A DNA stretch of 64,000 nucleotides from assembly GCA_951812895.1 (NCBI GenBank), contig OX638333.1, positions 2,832,001 to 2,896,000 on the forward strand, given 5' to 3'. The position numbers and the translations under genes are program-made. The notes below the pieces were generated by a model that saw only the letters and a program-made list of their open reading frames with translations, did no database searches and was not told where the DNA came from. Shown here in pieces: positions 17,914-26,762 of this stretch (its first letter is position 1; each line of letters starts with the position of its first letter). Source of the stretch: an uncultured Roseovarius sp. Its GTDB lineage: Bacteria; Pseudomonadota; Alphaproteobacteria; Rhodobacterales; Rhodobacteraceae.

Positions 17914-18291
17914 GAAGCTCTCTTTTAGGTTGTTGATGGGTTACGTGCCTTTGACCTAACCAAGTCTGGTTTGAGTGCCCGGCTGGCTGCAGCCCAGGTT
18001 CTTGGCTGCAAGAATCGAAATCACGTATTAGGCTCCCCGGAAACGCTGTGAATCGGATCGTGTAGTTTAGGCGTGTCAAGCGGAATTCGAGGTAATTGGG
18101 CAGATTTCAAGTTATTGAATTGGATTTTGAATCTCCAAGGTCCCGAATTAGAGTTGGTTGGGCTTTCTGGCTGCGACAAATTATCGTCCTCAAGGTTTCA
18201 GAGGTATTTTACGCTTTTGAAACCATTGACACCCATTTTGGAGAAGATACATAGATGGCCTAAACAGCCTAGAGGAATGAGGTTCAGCAGA
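17914..18291. other. 378-bp intergenic region, promoter only
   Basis: It separates allE from the small zinc-ribbon gene. I see no coding frame with family features. A consensus -35 TTGACA at 18226-18231 with a poor -10 (TACATA, 18248-18253, 16-bp spacer) lies about 40 bp before the small gene. Confidence 0.45.
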
Positions 18292-18453
18292 ATGACGGTT
18301 CGGGTATTTTCATGCAGTTGCAATCATAAGATGCGCTTTGGCGCGGGTACCTGTAGCTATTGTTTCAGATCTTCAACGCTGTTGAACCGGATTTGGTTTT
18401 ACCCACTGACCTTTGCGTCACTCTTCGTGCTGGCCTGGCTTCTACTTCAGTGA
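18292..18453 (+). CDS. Small zinc-ribbon membrane protein
   Basis: A 53-residue protein starting at ATG 18292 (ATG 18277 is possible, but its AGAGGA site is too close). The first half has four cysteines, CSC-x10-CSYC, as in a zinc ribbon. The C-terminal half is one hydrophobic helix (WFYPLTFASLFVLAWLLLQ). A longer frame opens at 18073 but its first 68 residues look non-coding. Such small zinc-ribbon/TM proteins are annotated as hypothetical; the role is unknown. Confidence 0.55.
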   Translation: MTVRVFSCSCNHKMRFGAGTCSYCFRSSTLLNRIWFYPLTFASLFVLAWLLLQ

Positions 18454-18607
18454 TTTGCGCAGCGAGGGCGACGGTTTTCAGAAAAAATTAAACCCTTTCC
18501 CACGTGTGTCCCGATAATTTGATCAAGTTTTGTTTCATGGCTGGCGAATCCGGCATCTCCTCGCAATAGTTCAGAATAGTTGACCTTTTGCCAGAGGAGT
18601 TCCGATC

Positions 18608-19606
18608 ATGTCTGATGGAACCATACGTGTTGCCATAAACGGGTTTGGCCGAATTGGCCGGACCTTGCTGCGTATTCTGATGCAGGGGGAAAAGGGGTTT
18701 GATCTGGTGCTCATCAATGAGATTGAGCCGCTGGAGACCTGTGCCTATCTTTTTGAATATGACAGTGTCTTCGGGCGCTGGCCGGGGCAAGTGGCGACAG
18801 GAGAAAAATCGCTGATCGTTGATGGCGAAGCTATTCCCTTTCATGCCGAGCGTGATCTGCGTGCACTTGACCTGAGCGGGGTTGATCTGGTGCTGGAATG
18901 CACCGGGATGGGCGGCAAGCGCGCGATGGCCGAGCGTGGACTAGAAGCCGGGGCAGCGGCAGTTCTGGTTTCGGGGCCGTCTGCAGAAGCCGACATCACG
19001 CTGGTTCTGGGTGCGAATGAGGACGATCTTGCGGATGAGCGGATTATCTCGAATGCGTCCTGCACGACCAATGCGCTGGCCCCCTTGGTGCGACTGCTGG
19101 ATGATGCGTTTGGGGTGATCAGCGGGCAGATGACGACGGTGCATTGCTATACCGGCAGTCAGCCGACGGTGGACAAACCGCGCGGAGCACCAGAGCGCAG
19201 CCGGGCGGCAGCATTGTCAATGGTGCCGACCACGACAAGTGCACAACATCAGACCGGATTGGTACTGCCGGCGATGAAGGACCGGATCGAGGCCCGTGCA
19301 ATCCGGGTGCCGACGGCCAGTGTGTCGGCGATAGATCTGACGGTACAAACCCGGGACAAGGTGAACGAGGCCACCGTGAACACGGTTCTGCGCGAGGCTG
19401 CGGAGAAATCGCCGGTTTTTGGCTGGACCGAGCAGCCGTTGGTGAGCGCCGATCTGCGGTCCCGTCCGGAATCGCTCATCCTGAGCGGGCCTGAAACTTC
19501 TGTTTCGGTGGGTGGATTGTTGCGGGTGTTCGGCTGGTATGACAATGAATGGGGATTTTCCTGCCGGATGCTGGATATGGCACGGCTGATTGCACAGCGT
19601 ACTTAG
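18608..19606 (+). CDS. gap: Glyceraldehyde-3-phosphate dehydrogenase, type I
   Basis: A 332-residue enzyme with the NAD-binding GFGRIGR (12-18), the catalytic cysteine in SNASCTTN (C152) and WYDNEWGFSCRM near the C-terminus. It oxidatively phosphorylates glyceraldehyde-3-phosphate to 1,3-bisphosphoglycerate. A strong GAGGAG site precedes the ATG. No other glycolytic gene (pgk, tkt) is adjacent; it stands alone among ureide genes and is convergent with the next gene, with overlapping stops. It could be a paralogue with a special substrate or direction. Confidence 0.92.
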   Translation: MSDGTIRVAINGFGRIGRTLLRILMQGEKGFDLVLINEIEPLETCAYLFEYDSVFGRWPGQVATGEKSLIVDGEAIPFHAERDLRALDLSGVDLVLECTGMGGKRAMAERGLEAGAAAVLVSGPSAEADITLVLGANEDDLADERIISNASCTTNALAPLVRLLDDAFGVISGQMTTVHCYTGSQPTVDKPRGAPERSRAAALSMVPTTTSAQHQTGLVLPAMKDRIEARAIRVPTASVSAIDLTVQTRDKVNEATVNTVLREAAEKSPVFGWTEQPLVSADLRSRPESLILSGPETSVSVGGLLRVFGWYDNEWGFSCRMLDMARLIAQRT

Positions 19607-20160
19607 GCTTCGTCTTCAAAAATGCCTGTTGCGTCGCCATCGAGGCTGGTCACATTCTTTTTCTGCCAGAAGGCGCGTACACCGTCAGGGCCCATGTCAT
19701 CATACCAGGGCAGCAGCTCTGAATCGGCGCGGGGGCGCACAACCTGCATTTCGGGAACGCCGGTGCCGCAGGAGGTGGTCACCAGATCGATATCCAGGAC
19801 AAAGATATTACGTGCGCCGGGATAGTCGGGAAAATGTTCCGCATGAGCAGCCCATTCGGTGTGACGCGGGTACAGAACATGCGCGCTACCATAGATGCGC
19901 AGAATGAGGGCATCGCCCTCAAACGCGCAGAACATCAGGGTCATGCGGGGGTCTTGCAGCACATGTGCCGCGGTTTCATTGCCGCTGCCAGATACACTGA
20001 GCCATGCGATTTGGGTGTCGCTGAGTATCTTCAGGCTGGACAGCCCCTTGGGCGACAGATTGACCCGCCCGGCAGGGGCGGCAGTCGCCACGAAGAAGAG
20101 CGGCTGCTTTTCAATGAATGCCTTGAAAGAGCGGTTGAGTTTGTCGGTTTTAATGCCCAT
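19603..20160 (-). CDS. Pyridoxamine 5'-phosphate oxidase-fold FMN-binding protein
   Basis: A 185-residue split-barrel protein: FFVATAAPAGRVNLSPKG (about 22-39) followed by IAWLSVSGSGNETAAHVLQDPRMTLMFCAF is the usual flavin-site pattern of this family. These proteins are often reductases of unknown substrate rather than true PdxH. The stop overlaps the gap stop on the opposite strand. A 233-bp region without genes separates it from allA. Confidence 0.82.
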   Translation of the reverse strand: MGIKTDKLNRSFKAFIEKQPLFFVATAAPAGRVNLSPKGLSSLKILSDTQIAWLSVSGSGNETAAHVLQDPRMTLMFCAFEGDALILRIYGSAHVLYPRHTEWAAHAEHFPDYPGARNIFVLDIDLVTTSCGTGVPEMQVVRPRADSELLPWYDDMGPDGVRAFWQKKNVTSLDGDATGIFEDEA

Positions 20161-20393
20161 CTGACGTGCCTCTGGTGAATGAGTTCGACTTGAATGTAGC
20201 AGATGGGTGCTGACATGCTGTTGTCAGGAGTGTTGTGAAATGCGCAAGCCGTAACGAAGCGTTAATCAAAAAGAGCCTGATCGTTGTTTAGATTGGATAC
20301 CTGACGGCACTGTGTGCCGCAATTTCGGGCAAGGATACACTGCCGACGGTGGGAGGTATCGCCCGTTGCGGGACTTCCGCCAAATTAAAGCCC

Positions 20394-20879
20394 CTAACTC
20401 CTGATCACGCTGTAAGGCACATCGTACCAGTGCTCTTCTAGGTTAGGGCCGTCGCCGATCCGGTCGATCACGGCGAAAAGGCCGGGCTCGGCCAGGGGTG
20501 TAAGCACTCCATGCCAGGTATTGCGGGTGATGTTGATGCCCTGGCCTGGCGCGGTGAGAAAGGCGAGGGGGGTGCCCGGTGTGCCGTTGTCATCTGGTGC
20601 AATAATCACCAGAAAGGGATTTCGGTGCAGAGGCAAGAAAGCTTGCGACCCCAGCGGATGGCGTTCGACCATTTCAAACTGAAATGGAAGGGTGAATGCC
20701 TCGGAACTAAACAGGCTGATGCCTGCACGCCCATCTACGATATCGGGCTGGGCAACGTCGTGGTGCCGGCCACAGCGGCCCTGATTGATAAGTTGGTCTG
20801 GCGCATCGCGTAGCTCGATGACGGTCCCGTAGGGTGCGAAGTTGTCAGCGGTCAGGGGCTGAGCCACAATCGTTGTCAT
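20394..20879 (-). CDS. allA: Ureidoglycolate lyase
   Basis: A 161-residue AllA-family protein that splits (S)-ureidoglycolate into glyoxylate and urea. Visible family features are the N-terminal LTADNFAPYGTVIE, the FEMVERHPLGSQAFLPL block with metal or substrate His, and NITRNTWHGVL. Its ATG overlaps the puuE-uraD stop (ATGA), so it is translated with the allantoinase fusion. Confidence 0.93.
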   Translation of the reverse strand: MTTIVAQPLTADNFAPYGTVIELRDAPDQLINQGRCGRHHDVAQPDIVDGRAGISLFSSEAFTLPFQFEMVERHPLGSQAFLPLHRNPFLVIIAPDDNGTPGTPLAFLTAPGQGINITRNTWHGVLTPLAEPGLFAVIDRIGDGPNLEEHWYDVPYSVIRS

Positions 20880-22291
20880 GGCAACAGTTCTGACAGGCGC
20901 AATTCTGCGATGCGTTCAACCTGTGCGCAGGCGGTGGCGAATTCGGTGGCGCTGTCGTGGGCGATCCGGCTGCGGAAGGCGTGCAGGATTGATGCCTTGT
21001 CATGATCGCGCACGGCAATGATGAAAGGGTGGCCATGTTTTTCGACATAGGCCGTGTTGAGTTGCGTGAACTCGGCCCGTTCATCATCGGTCAGCATATC
21101 AAGCCCGGCGCTGACCTGTTCTGAAGTCGAAGCAGCGGTGAGGCGACCTGCGGAGGCGAGCTTTCCTGCAAGGTCGGGATGCGCCACCAGCACCGCGCGT
21201 CGTTCTTCTACAGACCCGGCACGAAAGGCACGGCAGAGGGCGTTGTGCAGGCCCCTGGCACTGTCATGGGCCGGGCTGAGTTCTAGCTCGTATGCGCGCT
21301 CAGCGACCCACGCGGAATGCTCAAGAATGCCGCCATAGCGGGCTACAAAGTCGTCGCGGTTCATTTCCGATGGGCGGTCAAATCCTTGGGGGGGATGCAT
21401 GGCGGTCCAGTGATTTGCAATGTCGATACGGCGTGGTGTCCAAACACCGCCATGGGCTGCGATATGTTCCATAAAGCGGCGAAGGGCGGTGATCCGACCG
21501 GGGCGCCCGACGAGGCGGCAATGCAAGCCTACTGACATCATCTTAGGCGCGCCTGCCTGACCTTCAGCATAGAGCGCGTCAAAGCTGTCACGGAGGTAGG
21601 TAAAGAACTGATCGCCTGAGTTGAACCCTTGGGGCGTGGCAAAGCGCATATCGTTGCAGTCAAGCGTATAGGGGATGATCAGCTGATCCCGCCCTGCCAG
21701 CCGCCGCCAATAGGGCAGATCGTCGTCATAGGTGTCGGAGATATAGTCAAACCCCGCCTCTGCGGCGAGGGTCGCTGTGTTGACCGAACAGCGCCCGGTG
21801 TACCATCCTTTGGGCCGCGTGCCGGTGACAGATGTGTGCAGGTCGATGGCGGTTGCGATGTCGGCGCGTTCTTCCGCCTCTGAATGATCCTTGTAGTCGA
21901 TCCATTTGAGGCCGTGGCTGGCAATTTCCCAATCCGCATCCTGCATCGCACGAACCTGCTCCGGACTGCGGGCAAGGGCGGTGGCGACGCCATAGACTGT
22001 GGCCGGGATGCCGAATTCCCAAAACAACCGGTGCAGGCGCCAGAACCCGGCGCGGGCGCCGTATTCATAGATCGATTCCATATTCCAGTGGCGCTGACCC
22101 GGCCATGCGGCGGCGCCGACGATTTCAGACAAAAACGCCTCTGATGCTGAATCACCATGCAGGATGCAGTTTTCGCCGCCTTCTTCGTAGTTCACCACGA
22201 ATTGCACCGCGATCCTGGCACCATCCGGCCATTGCGGATCAACAGGCCTGGGACCGTAACCGCGCATGTTGCGTTCATAACGTGGGGGCAT
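20876..22291 (-). CDS. puuE: PuuE allantoinase fused to UraD (OHCU decarboxylase)
   Basis: A 471-residue fusion. Residues ~1-300 are a polysaccharide-deacetylase-like, cofactor-poor allantoinase of the PuuE type (GYGPRPVDPQWPDGARIAVQ at the N-terminus; WEIASHGLKWIDY). Residues ~310-471 are a 2-oxo-4-hydroxy-4-carboxy-5-ureidoimidazoline decarboxylase (MNRDDFVARYGGILEHSAWVAE; the catalytic His region in SARGLHNAL; HPDLAGKLA; EFTQLNTAYVEKHGHPFIIAV). One chain thus makes allantoin and then opens it to allantoate. It is divergent from uraH. Confidence 0.93.
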   Translation of the reverse strand: MPPRYERNMRGYGPRPVDPQWPDGARIAVQFVVNYEEGGENCILHGDSASEAFLSEIVGAAAWPGQRHWNMESIYEYGARAGFWRLHRLFWEFGIPATVYGVATALARSPEQVRAMQDADWEIASHGLKWIDYKDHSEAEERADIATAIDLHTSVTGTRPKGWYTGRCSVNTATLAAEAGFDYISDTYDDDLPYWRRLAGRDQLIIPYTLDCNDMRFATPQGFNSGDQFFTYLRDSFDALYAEGQAGAPKMMSVGLHCRLVGRPGRITALRRFMEHIAAHGGVWTPRRIDIANHWTAMHPPQGFDRPSEMNRDDFVARYGGILEHSAWVAERAYELELSPAHDSARGLHNALCRAFRAGSVEERRAVLVAHPDLAGKLASAGRLTAASTSEQVSAGLDMLTDDERAEFTQLNTAYVEKHGHPFIIAVRDHDKASILHAFRSRIAHDSATEFATACAQVERIAELRLSELLP

Positions 22292-22446
22292 TGGGGTTTC
22301 TCTGTTGGTTCTGTGTTGTATCTTCTATCTATAGGTTCGCCGTGCGAAGCATCTTCTGATAATTCATGAAAGAGTTACAGCGATTTACCGATTGGCGGCA
22401 AGGTGCCGGGTTTGGCAGGGTGAATGCGAAAGCGAGGATCAAAGCA

Positions 22447-22800
22447 ATGGCCGGATATCTGACCACACATGTTCTGGACACAGCGCGCGGCTGTCCCGTG
22501 GCGGGATTGATGGTGACCTTGTACCGGATTGAAGGCGAAACGCGGCATAAGTTACGGACCATGCAAACCAATGCAGATGGCCGAACTGATGGCGCGATCC
22601 TGCCCGAGGATGAGTTTGCGGTTGGCGAATATGAGCTGGTTTTCGAGGCCGGATCCTATCTGGATGCTACAGGTGCGCCGCCGGAAGATCCGCGATTTTT
22701 GGACGTTGTTCCGATCCGGTTCGGGATGTCAGAACCATCGCACTATCACGTGCCTCTTTTGCTGTCGCCTTTTGGGTATTCTACGTATCGGGGGAGTTGA
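22447..22800 (+). CDS. uraH: 5-hydroxyisourate hydrolase
   Basis: The start is ATG 22447 (MAGYLTTHVLDTARG), behind a GAGGA site, giving the usual ~117 residues; an ATG at 22366 would add 27 unsupported residues. Transthyretin-related fold: the N-terminal THVLDTARGCPVAG, the central Arg/His region and the C-terminal family signature near YSTYRGS. It hydrolyses 5-hydroxyisourate to OHCU, the substrate of UraD in the divergent fusion gene. Confidence 0.93.
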   Translation: MAGYLTTHVLDTARGCPVAGLMVTLYRIEGETRHKLRTMQTNADGRTDGAILPEDEFAVGEYELVFEAGSYLDATGAPPEDPRFLDVVPIRFGMSEPSHYHVPLLLSPFGYSTYRGS

Positions 22801-22912
22801 GGACGTGTCTTTTTTGGTTGTGCCGTTTGTTTAGAGCGGTAAGTGCTCGCCTGAGCTTAGAGCCGCGCGGTAGAGTTATTCGAACGTCCGTACAAGCCCT
22901 TTGTCTAACTCC

Positions 22913-23812
22913 CTAAGACAGCTGTCCCACGCGTTTTGCCATGAAGTCGATGAGAAGCCGCGTCTTGGGATCCTGATGGCGGCGATGTGCATAAAGGCAA
23001 CCGAACTGAACAGAAACCGGGGGAAAATCTGTCAACACAGGAACAAGCGTTCCGGCGGTCAGATGGTCCGCGACTTCGAAATGGGGTTTGAGGATAATGC
23101 CATGCCCGTCCAGCGCCCAGCGGGTGAGCACGTCGCCATCATCGGATTCAAACGGCCCTTTGACTGCAAACCGCTCTACACCGTCTGGAGTTTGCAACGG
23201 CCACTGAAACTCTGGCGCACCAGGGTAGCGCAGGTTTAGGCAGTCATGTTTGCCGGAAATCAAATCGGCAGGCGCGTCCGGATGACCGCGGGATTTCAGA
23301 TACTCAGGTGCCGCACATAGTAACCGGGGGCAATCTGCGATCTTGCGCATTTTCAGCGTAGAATCCTTGGGCAAGCCAAGGAAAAAGGCCACATCCAAAC
23401 CTTCGGCGGGCAGATCAAGCACGCGGTCAGATAGCCGCAGGCGGATCTGGATCAGCGGGTATTCCGATTTAAATTCAGGAACATGCGGGGCAATCAGCCG
23501 TCGACCCAGCCCGAGGGGAGCCGCCACAAAGAGTGTTCCGCGCGGCGTGCGGGTGACAGATGTAATCTCGGCCTCGGCCTCTTCCACAGCTTCCAGAACT
23601 TTGCACGCGCCGGGATAGAACAGGCGGCCCTGTTCTGTTGGGCTAAGCTGCCTTGTGGTGCGTTGGAACAGGCGCACGCCGAGGTGGTCCTCCAGCTGGG
23701 ACACGCGGGCAGAGGCGACCGCGGCCGAGATACGTTGATCCCGGGCGGCGGCGGACATATTGCCAAGCTCGTAGACACGGACAAAAGTGCGGATATTGTC
23801 GAGATAGGCCAT
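22913..23812 (-). CDS. LysR-family transcriptional regulator
   Basis: A 299-residue protein: a winged HTH at the N-terminus (VYELGNMSAAARDQRISAAVASARVSQLEDHLGVRLFQR contains the usual LysR pattern, about 13-51) and a periplasmic-binding-protein-like effector domain. It is of the CrgA/AaeR-like group by its C-terminus. It is divergent from puuD with 128 bp between them, so it very likely controls urate oxidation in response to a purine intermediate. Confidence 0.9.
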   Translation of the reverse strand: MAYLDNIRTFVRVYELGNMSAAARDQRISAAVASARVSQLEDHLGVRLFQRTTRQLSPTEQGRLFYPGACKVLEAVEEAEAEITSVTRTPRGTLFVAAPLGLGRRLIAPHVPEFKSEYPLIQIRLRLSDRVLDLPAEGLDVAFFLGLPKDSTLKMRKIADCPRLLCAAPEYLKSRGHPDAPADLISGKHDCLNLRYPGAPEFQWPLQTPDGVERFAVKGPFESDDGDVLTRWALDGHGIILKPHFEVADHLTAGTLVPVLTDFPPVSVQFGCLYAHRRHQDPKTRLLIDFMAKRVGQLS

Positions 23813-23845
23813 GAAATCTGCACCTCATCTGTCGGGGTCGTTCAT

Positions 23846-23864
23846 CTTCAGTTTTTATTTGAAG
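23846..23864. promoter_or_regulatory. Inverted repeat, candidate LysR box
   Basis: CTTCA-N9-TGAAG in the lysR/puuD divergent region, about 77 bp before puuD. Length and dyad spacing fit a LysR recognition site. Confidence 0.5.
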
Positions 23865-23940
23865 CTGATCTGTGTTTTCTTTCAATAGAGGATAATCACG
23901 CTGCGGGCTAGTCTGAGGGTAACTCAAAGGGAATTTGGCC

Positions 23941-25173
23941 ATGTATGAATTTACCATCATCTGGGATTGGCTGGAATTTGCGATGCGCTGGCTGCATGTG
24001 ATCACTGCGGTGGCGTGGATCGGTTCGTCCTTCTATTTTATCGCGCTCGATCTGGGGCTGCGAAAGGCCGATGACCTGCCCGAAGGGGCGCATGGCGAGG
24101 AATGGCAGGTGCATGGCGGGGGGTTCTATCACGTCCGCAAATACCTGGTCGCTCCGGCGGAGATGCCGGAACATCTGACTTGGTTCAAATGGGAAAGCTA
24201 TTCGACCTGGTTGTCCGGAGCGGCTTTGCTGATGATCGTTTATTGGGCGGGGGGAGAGCTTTACCTGATTGATACGACCAAGGCCGACCTGGCTCTGTGG
24301 CAGGGGATCGTGATTTCGGCGGCATCGCTAAGCATTGGCTGGCTGGTCTATGATCGGCTGTGCAAATCCGGGCTGGCAGAGCAGCCAACATTGTTGATGG
24401 TGTTGCTGTTTGTGCTGCTTGTGGCGATGGGCTGGGGCTATACGCAGATTTTCACCGGGCGGGCGATGCTGCTGCATCTGGGGGCGTTCACCGCCACGAT
24501 CATGACCGCGAATGTGTTTTTCATCATCATGCCAAACCAGCGGATTGTGGTCGATGACCTGCGGGCAGGTCGGGTGCCGGATGCGAAATACGGCAAGATT
24601 GCCAAGCTGCGGTCGACCCATAACAATTACCTGACGCTGCCGGTTGTGTTCCTGATGCTGTCCAACCATTACCCGCTGGCCTTTGCGACAGAGTATAACT
24701 GGATCATAGCGGCACTGGTGTTCCTGATGGGGGTCACCATCCGGCATTGGTTCAACACGCATCATGCACGCGCGGGCAATCCGCATTGGACCTGGGCGGT
24801 GACGGTGATCCTGTTTCTGATCATTGCTTGGCTGTCCACAGCGCCGCTGCGGCAGGAGAGCACTGAGACGTCTGAAGCGCGGGAGATGACAGGGCTAGAG
24901 GCGCAGTTTGCGGCGGCTGAGGGGTTTGAAGGGGTGTCAGACATCGTGGTGGGCCGGTGTTCAATGTGCCATGCGCGCGAACCGGTTTGGCCCGGGATCC
25001 GGCGGGCGCCGAAGAATGTGCTGCTGGAGACACCGGCAGAAATTGCCCGTCATGCCAAGGTGATCTATCTTCAGGCCGGGGTGAGCCATGCCATGCCACC
25101 GGCGAATGTCAGCTGGATGGAAGAGGATGAGCGCCGGGCGATTATTGCATGGTTCCGGGGGGCAGGGGGATAG
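23941..25173 (+). CDS. puuD: Membrane-bound urate oxidase (urate hydroxylase) PuuD
   Basis: The start is ATG 23941, behind AAAGGG. The protein is about 410 residues: an N-terminal membrane domain with roughly eight helices (MRWLHVITAVAWIGSSFYF; later IRHWFNTHHARAGNPHW) and a C-terminal cytochrome c domain with CSMCH at about 341-345 and Met ligand region HAMPP. This is the PuuD architecture, which oxidises urate to 5-hydroxyisourate and passes electrons to the respiratory chain instead of O2/H2O2. UraH and UraD in the same region complete the route to S-allantoin. Confidence 0.94.
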   Translation: MYEFTIIWDWLEFAMRWLHVITAVAWIGSSFYFIALDLGLRKADDLPEGAHGEEWQVHGGGFYHVRKYLVAPAEMPEHLTWFKWESYSTWLSGAALLMIVYWAGGELYLIDTTKADLALWQGIVISAASLSIGWLVYDRLCKSGLAEQPTLLMVLLFVLLVAMGWGYTQIFTGRAMLLHLGAFTATIMTANVFFIIMPNQRIVVDDLRAGRVPDAKYGKIAKLRSTHNNYLTLPVVFLMLSNHYPLAFATEYNWIIAALVFLMGVTIRHWFNTHHARAGNPHWTWAVTVILFLIIAWLSTAPLRQESTETSEAREMTGLEAQFAAAEGFEGVSDIVVGRCSMCHAREPVWPGIRRAPKNVLLETPAEIARHAKVIYLQAGVSHAMPPANVSWMEEDERRAIIAWFRGAGG

Positions 25174-25302
25174 GGTGCACCGGTTGATCGCTCATCAGAA
25201 GGCTCAGTAAGCTCTTCGCCTTCTGCGCGGTTGGGGTACAGCTTTGGATCAACGCGCCATCGTGTCTGTGGGCAAGGACTTGGCGATTCGACTGTACATT
25301 TT

Positions 25303-26496
25303 CTAGCGCAGGACCGAGGAATAGAGCAGCATACCCCAGGGCATCAGGCCCGACTCAATCTTGCTCCACATTGCACCCATGCCGATGGGATCGGTTCCGG
25401 TGGTTGCGGCGATCTCTGTCAGGGACCGGCGTCCGGTTATCGCGGCAATCAGCGGGGCGCATTCGCGGGGCAGGGTGAGCTTGCTCGATACGCCATCCGA
25501 GCTGAGAGTGATGGCCTGACCCCGGGCGATGGCCTGTGCAAGAGCGGCAACGCCTACCCCTTTGAGATGCGGGATCAGGGCGCGGTTTTTGCCGTTGGCA
25601 GGTGCGTGATCGGGACCGGCGGGCACGGCATAGGCGGTGTGGACGCGGATTGTGCCGGTGAGCTTTTCGGCCAGTGCCATGGCTTGGGCATCGCTCATGA
25701 CATCGGGGCGTGGGGTGATGCGGCTCAGGTCATACAGCGCGGGTGTGGTGAACCCGCTGAGTTGCCAGTCTGTGCGCTCCAGCGTGGCCAGCAGGTCCGG
25801 CACGGCGTAGGCACAGTCCTGTGAGTGCAGCAGCAGGTCATAAAAGCCCGCATCGCCATTGCGGTGGTCGTTCACGTTTGGGTTTGATTTGAAAGGGTGG
25901 CCATCGGGCAGGGCCGCGAAAATCTCTTTCGCGGCTTTCAGGCGCTTCTTTGGGGGCAGGTCGCCGAAAAGCGCGCCAAACGCTTCCTGCAGGGGGTAAA
26001 CCCCGGATCGGCCATAGGGGGCATAGACCATGAACCCCATGCCGCCACCGGGGGCCAGCGCCGCCCGCAGCGCGGCAAAGCCTGCATCCGGGTCGGGCAG
26101 GTGGTGGAGCACACCGCAGCAGTCGATATAGTCGAACGGACCATACTCTGCGGCATCCAGAAGGCTGCCGGTGACAAAGGTGACTGAGGTAAGTCCGCGT
26201 ATTTTTGCCCGCGCCTCGGCCAGTTTGCGCGAAGCGCTGGACAGGTCGATATATGTAATTTCACAAGGCTTTTTATATTGTGCCATGAGAGTCGCGATCT
26301 GGATCAGCCCATCGCCCGTGCCGCCGCCGGCCACAAGAACCCGAAGGGGTCTGGACCAGTCGCGCGTGCCGCCAAACACATAGTGATCAATCTCTTGCGG
26401 CAGGGAAGGAGAGCCGGTGATCAGGCGCTTTTTTTCGTCCTTGGGATCACGCTCGGGATAAGGGTAAGCCTCGTACTGATCCTTGACTTTGCTCAT
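25303..26496 (-). CDS. Class I SAM-dependent methyltransferase with a C-terminal domain
   Basis: The start is ATG 26496 (MSKVKDQYEAYPYPERDP), behind GGGGAAAAG; the frame opens at 26676 but the first 60 residues run through the repeat region. The protein is 397 residues. The N-terminus YEAYPYPERDP and SAM motifs RVLVAGGGTGDGLIQIA and YIDLSSASRKLAEAR, with DCCGVLHHLPDP, are clear. About 170 C-terminal residues resemble the regulatory or substrate domain of tetratricopeptide-type protein methyltransferases. The substrate is unknown. It is convergent with puuD and divergent from the BT1 transporter. Confidence 0.85.
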   Translation of the reverse strand: MSKVKDQYEAYPYPERDPKDEKKRLITGSPSLPQEIDHYVFGGTRDWSRPLRVLVAGGGTGDGLIQIATLMAQYKKPCEITYIDLSSASRKLAEARAKIRGLTSVTFVTGSLLDAAEYGPFDYIDCCGVLHHLPDPDAGFAALRAALAPGGGMGFMVYAPYGRSGVYPLQEAFGALFGDLPPKKRLKAAKEIFAALPDGHPFKSNPNVNDHRNGDAGFYDLLLHSQDCAYAVPDLLATLERTDWQLSGFTTPALYDLSRITPRPDVMSDAQAMALAEKLTGTIRVHTAYAVPAGPDHAPANGKNRALIPHLKGVGVAALAQAIARGQAITLSSDGVSSKLTLPRECAPLIAAITGRRSLTEIAATTGTDPIGMGAMWSKIESGLMPWGMLLYSSVLR

Positions 26497-26620
26497 CTTT
26501 TCCCCATCCGGCTGCTGCGGCGCACAATAGGCATGAGATATGCGAAAATGCAAAGGGGTGAATTCAGGTGGGAAGCACCCCACTGGCAGTGCTGGCCTAT
26601 GTTGTTGGAGCCGCCGGCGG

Positions 26621-26684
26621 GGGTACTTTGAGCAAGAAAGAAGCATCTTTGATACCTGAGGCTTCTTTCTTGCCATAAATACCC
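26621..26684. repeat. Inverted pair of the 24-bp dispersed repeat (REPIN-like)
   Basis: Copy 2 (plus, 26621-26644) and copy 3 (minus, 26661-26684) face each other. Their 12-bp ends, CAAGAAAGAAGC at 26633-26644 and its perfect complement at 26661-26672, would form a hairpin with a 16-base loop. A partial further copy, GATGCTTTCTTGCG, lies near 26714-26727. The pair sits between divergent genes, so it is not a shared terminator. Confidence 0.7.
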
Positions 26685-26762
26685 GGTTGGCCGGTCTGAC
26701 CTGGGTGTACGTCTGATGCTTTCTTGCGTTGAATGTGCCTGAGAGAACGTTAGGTTACGCCC

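Noticed and set aside
20305..20319. CGGCAC/GTGCCG hairpin between the PNPOx gene and allA
   Set aside because: No U tract on either strand and no conserved position; not called a terminator.
22366..22446. N-terminal extension of uraH from ATG 22366
   Set aside because: It adds 27 residues unlike the family; the ATG at 22447 has a GAGGA site and gives normal length.
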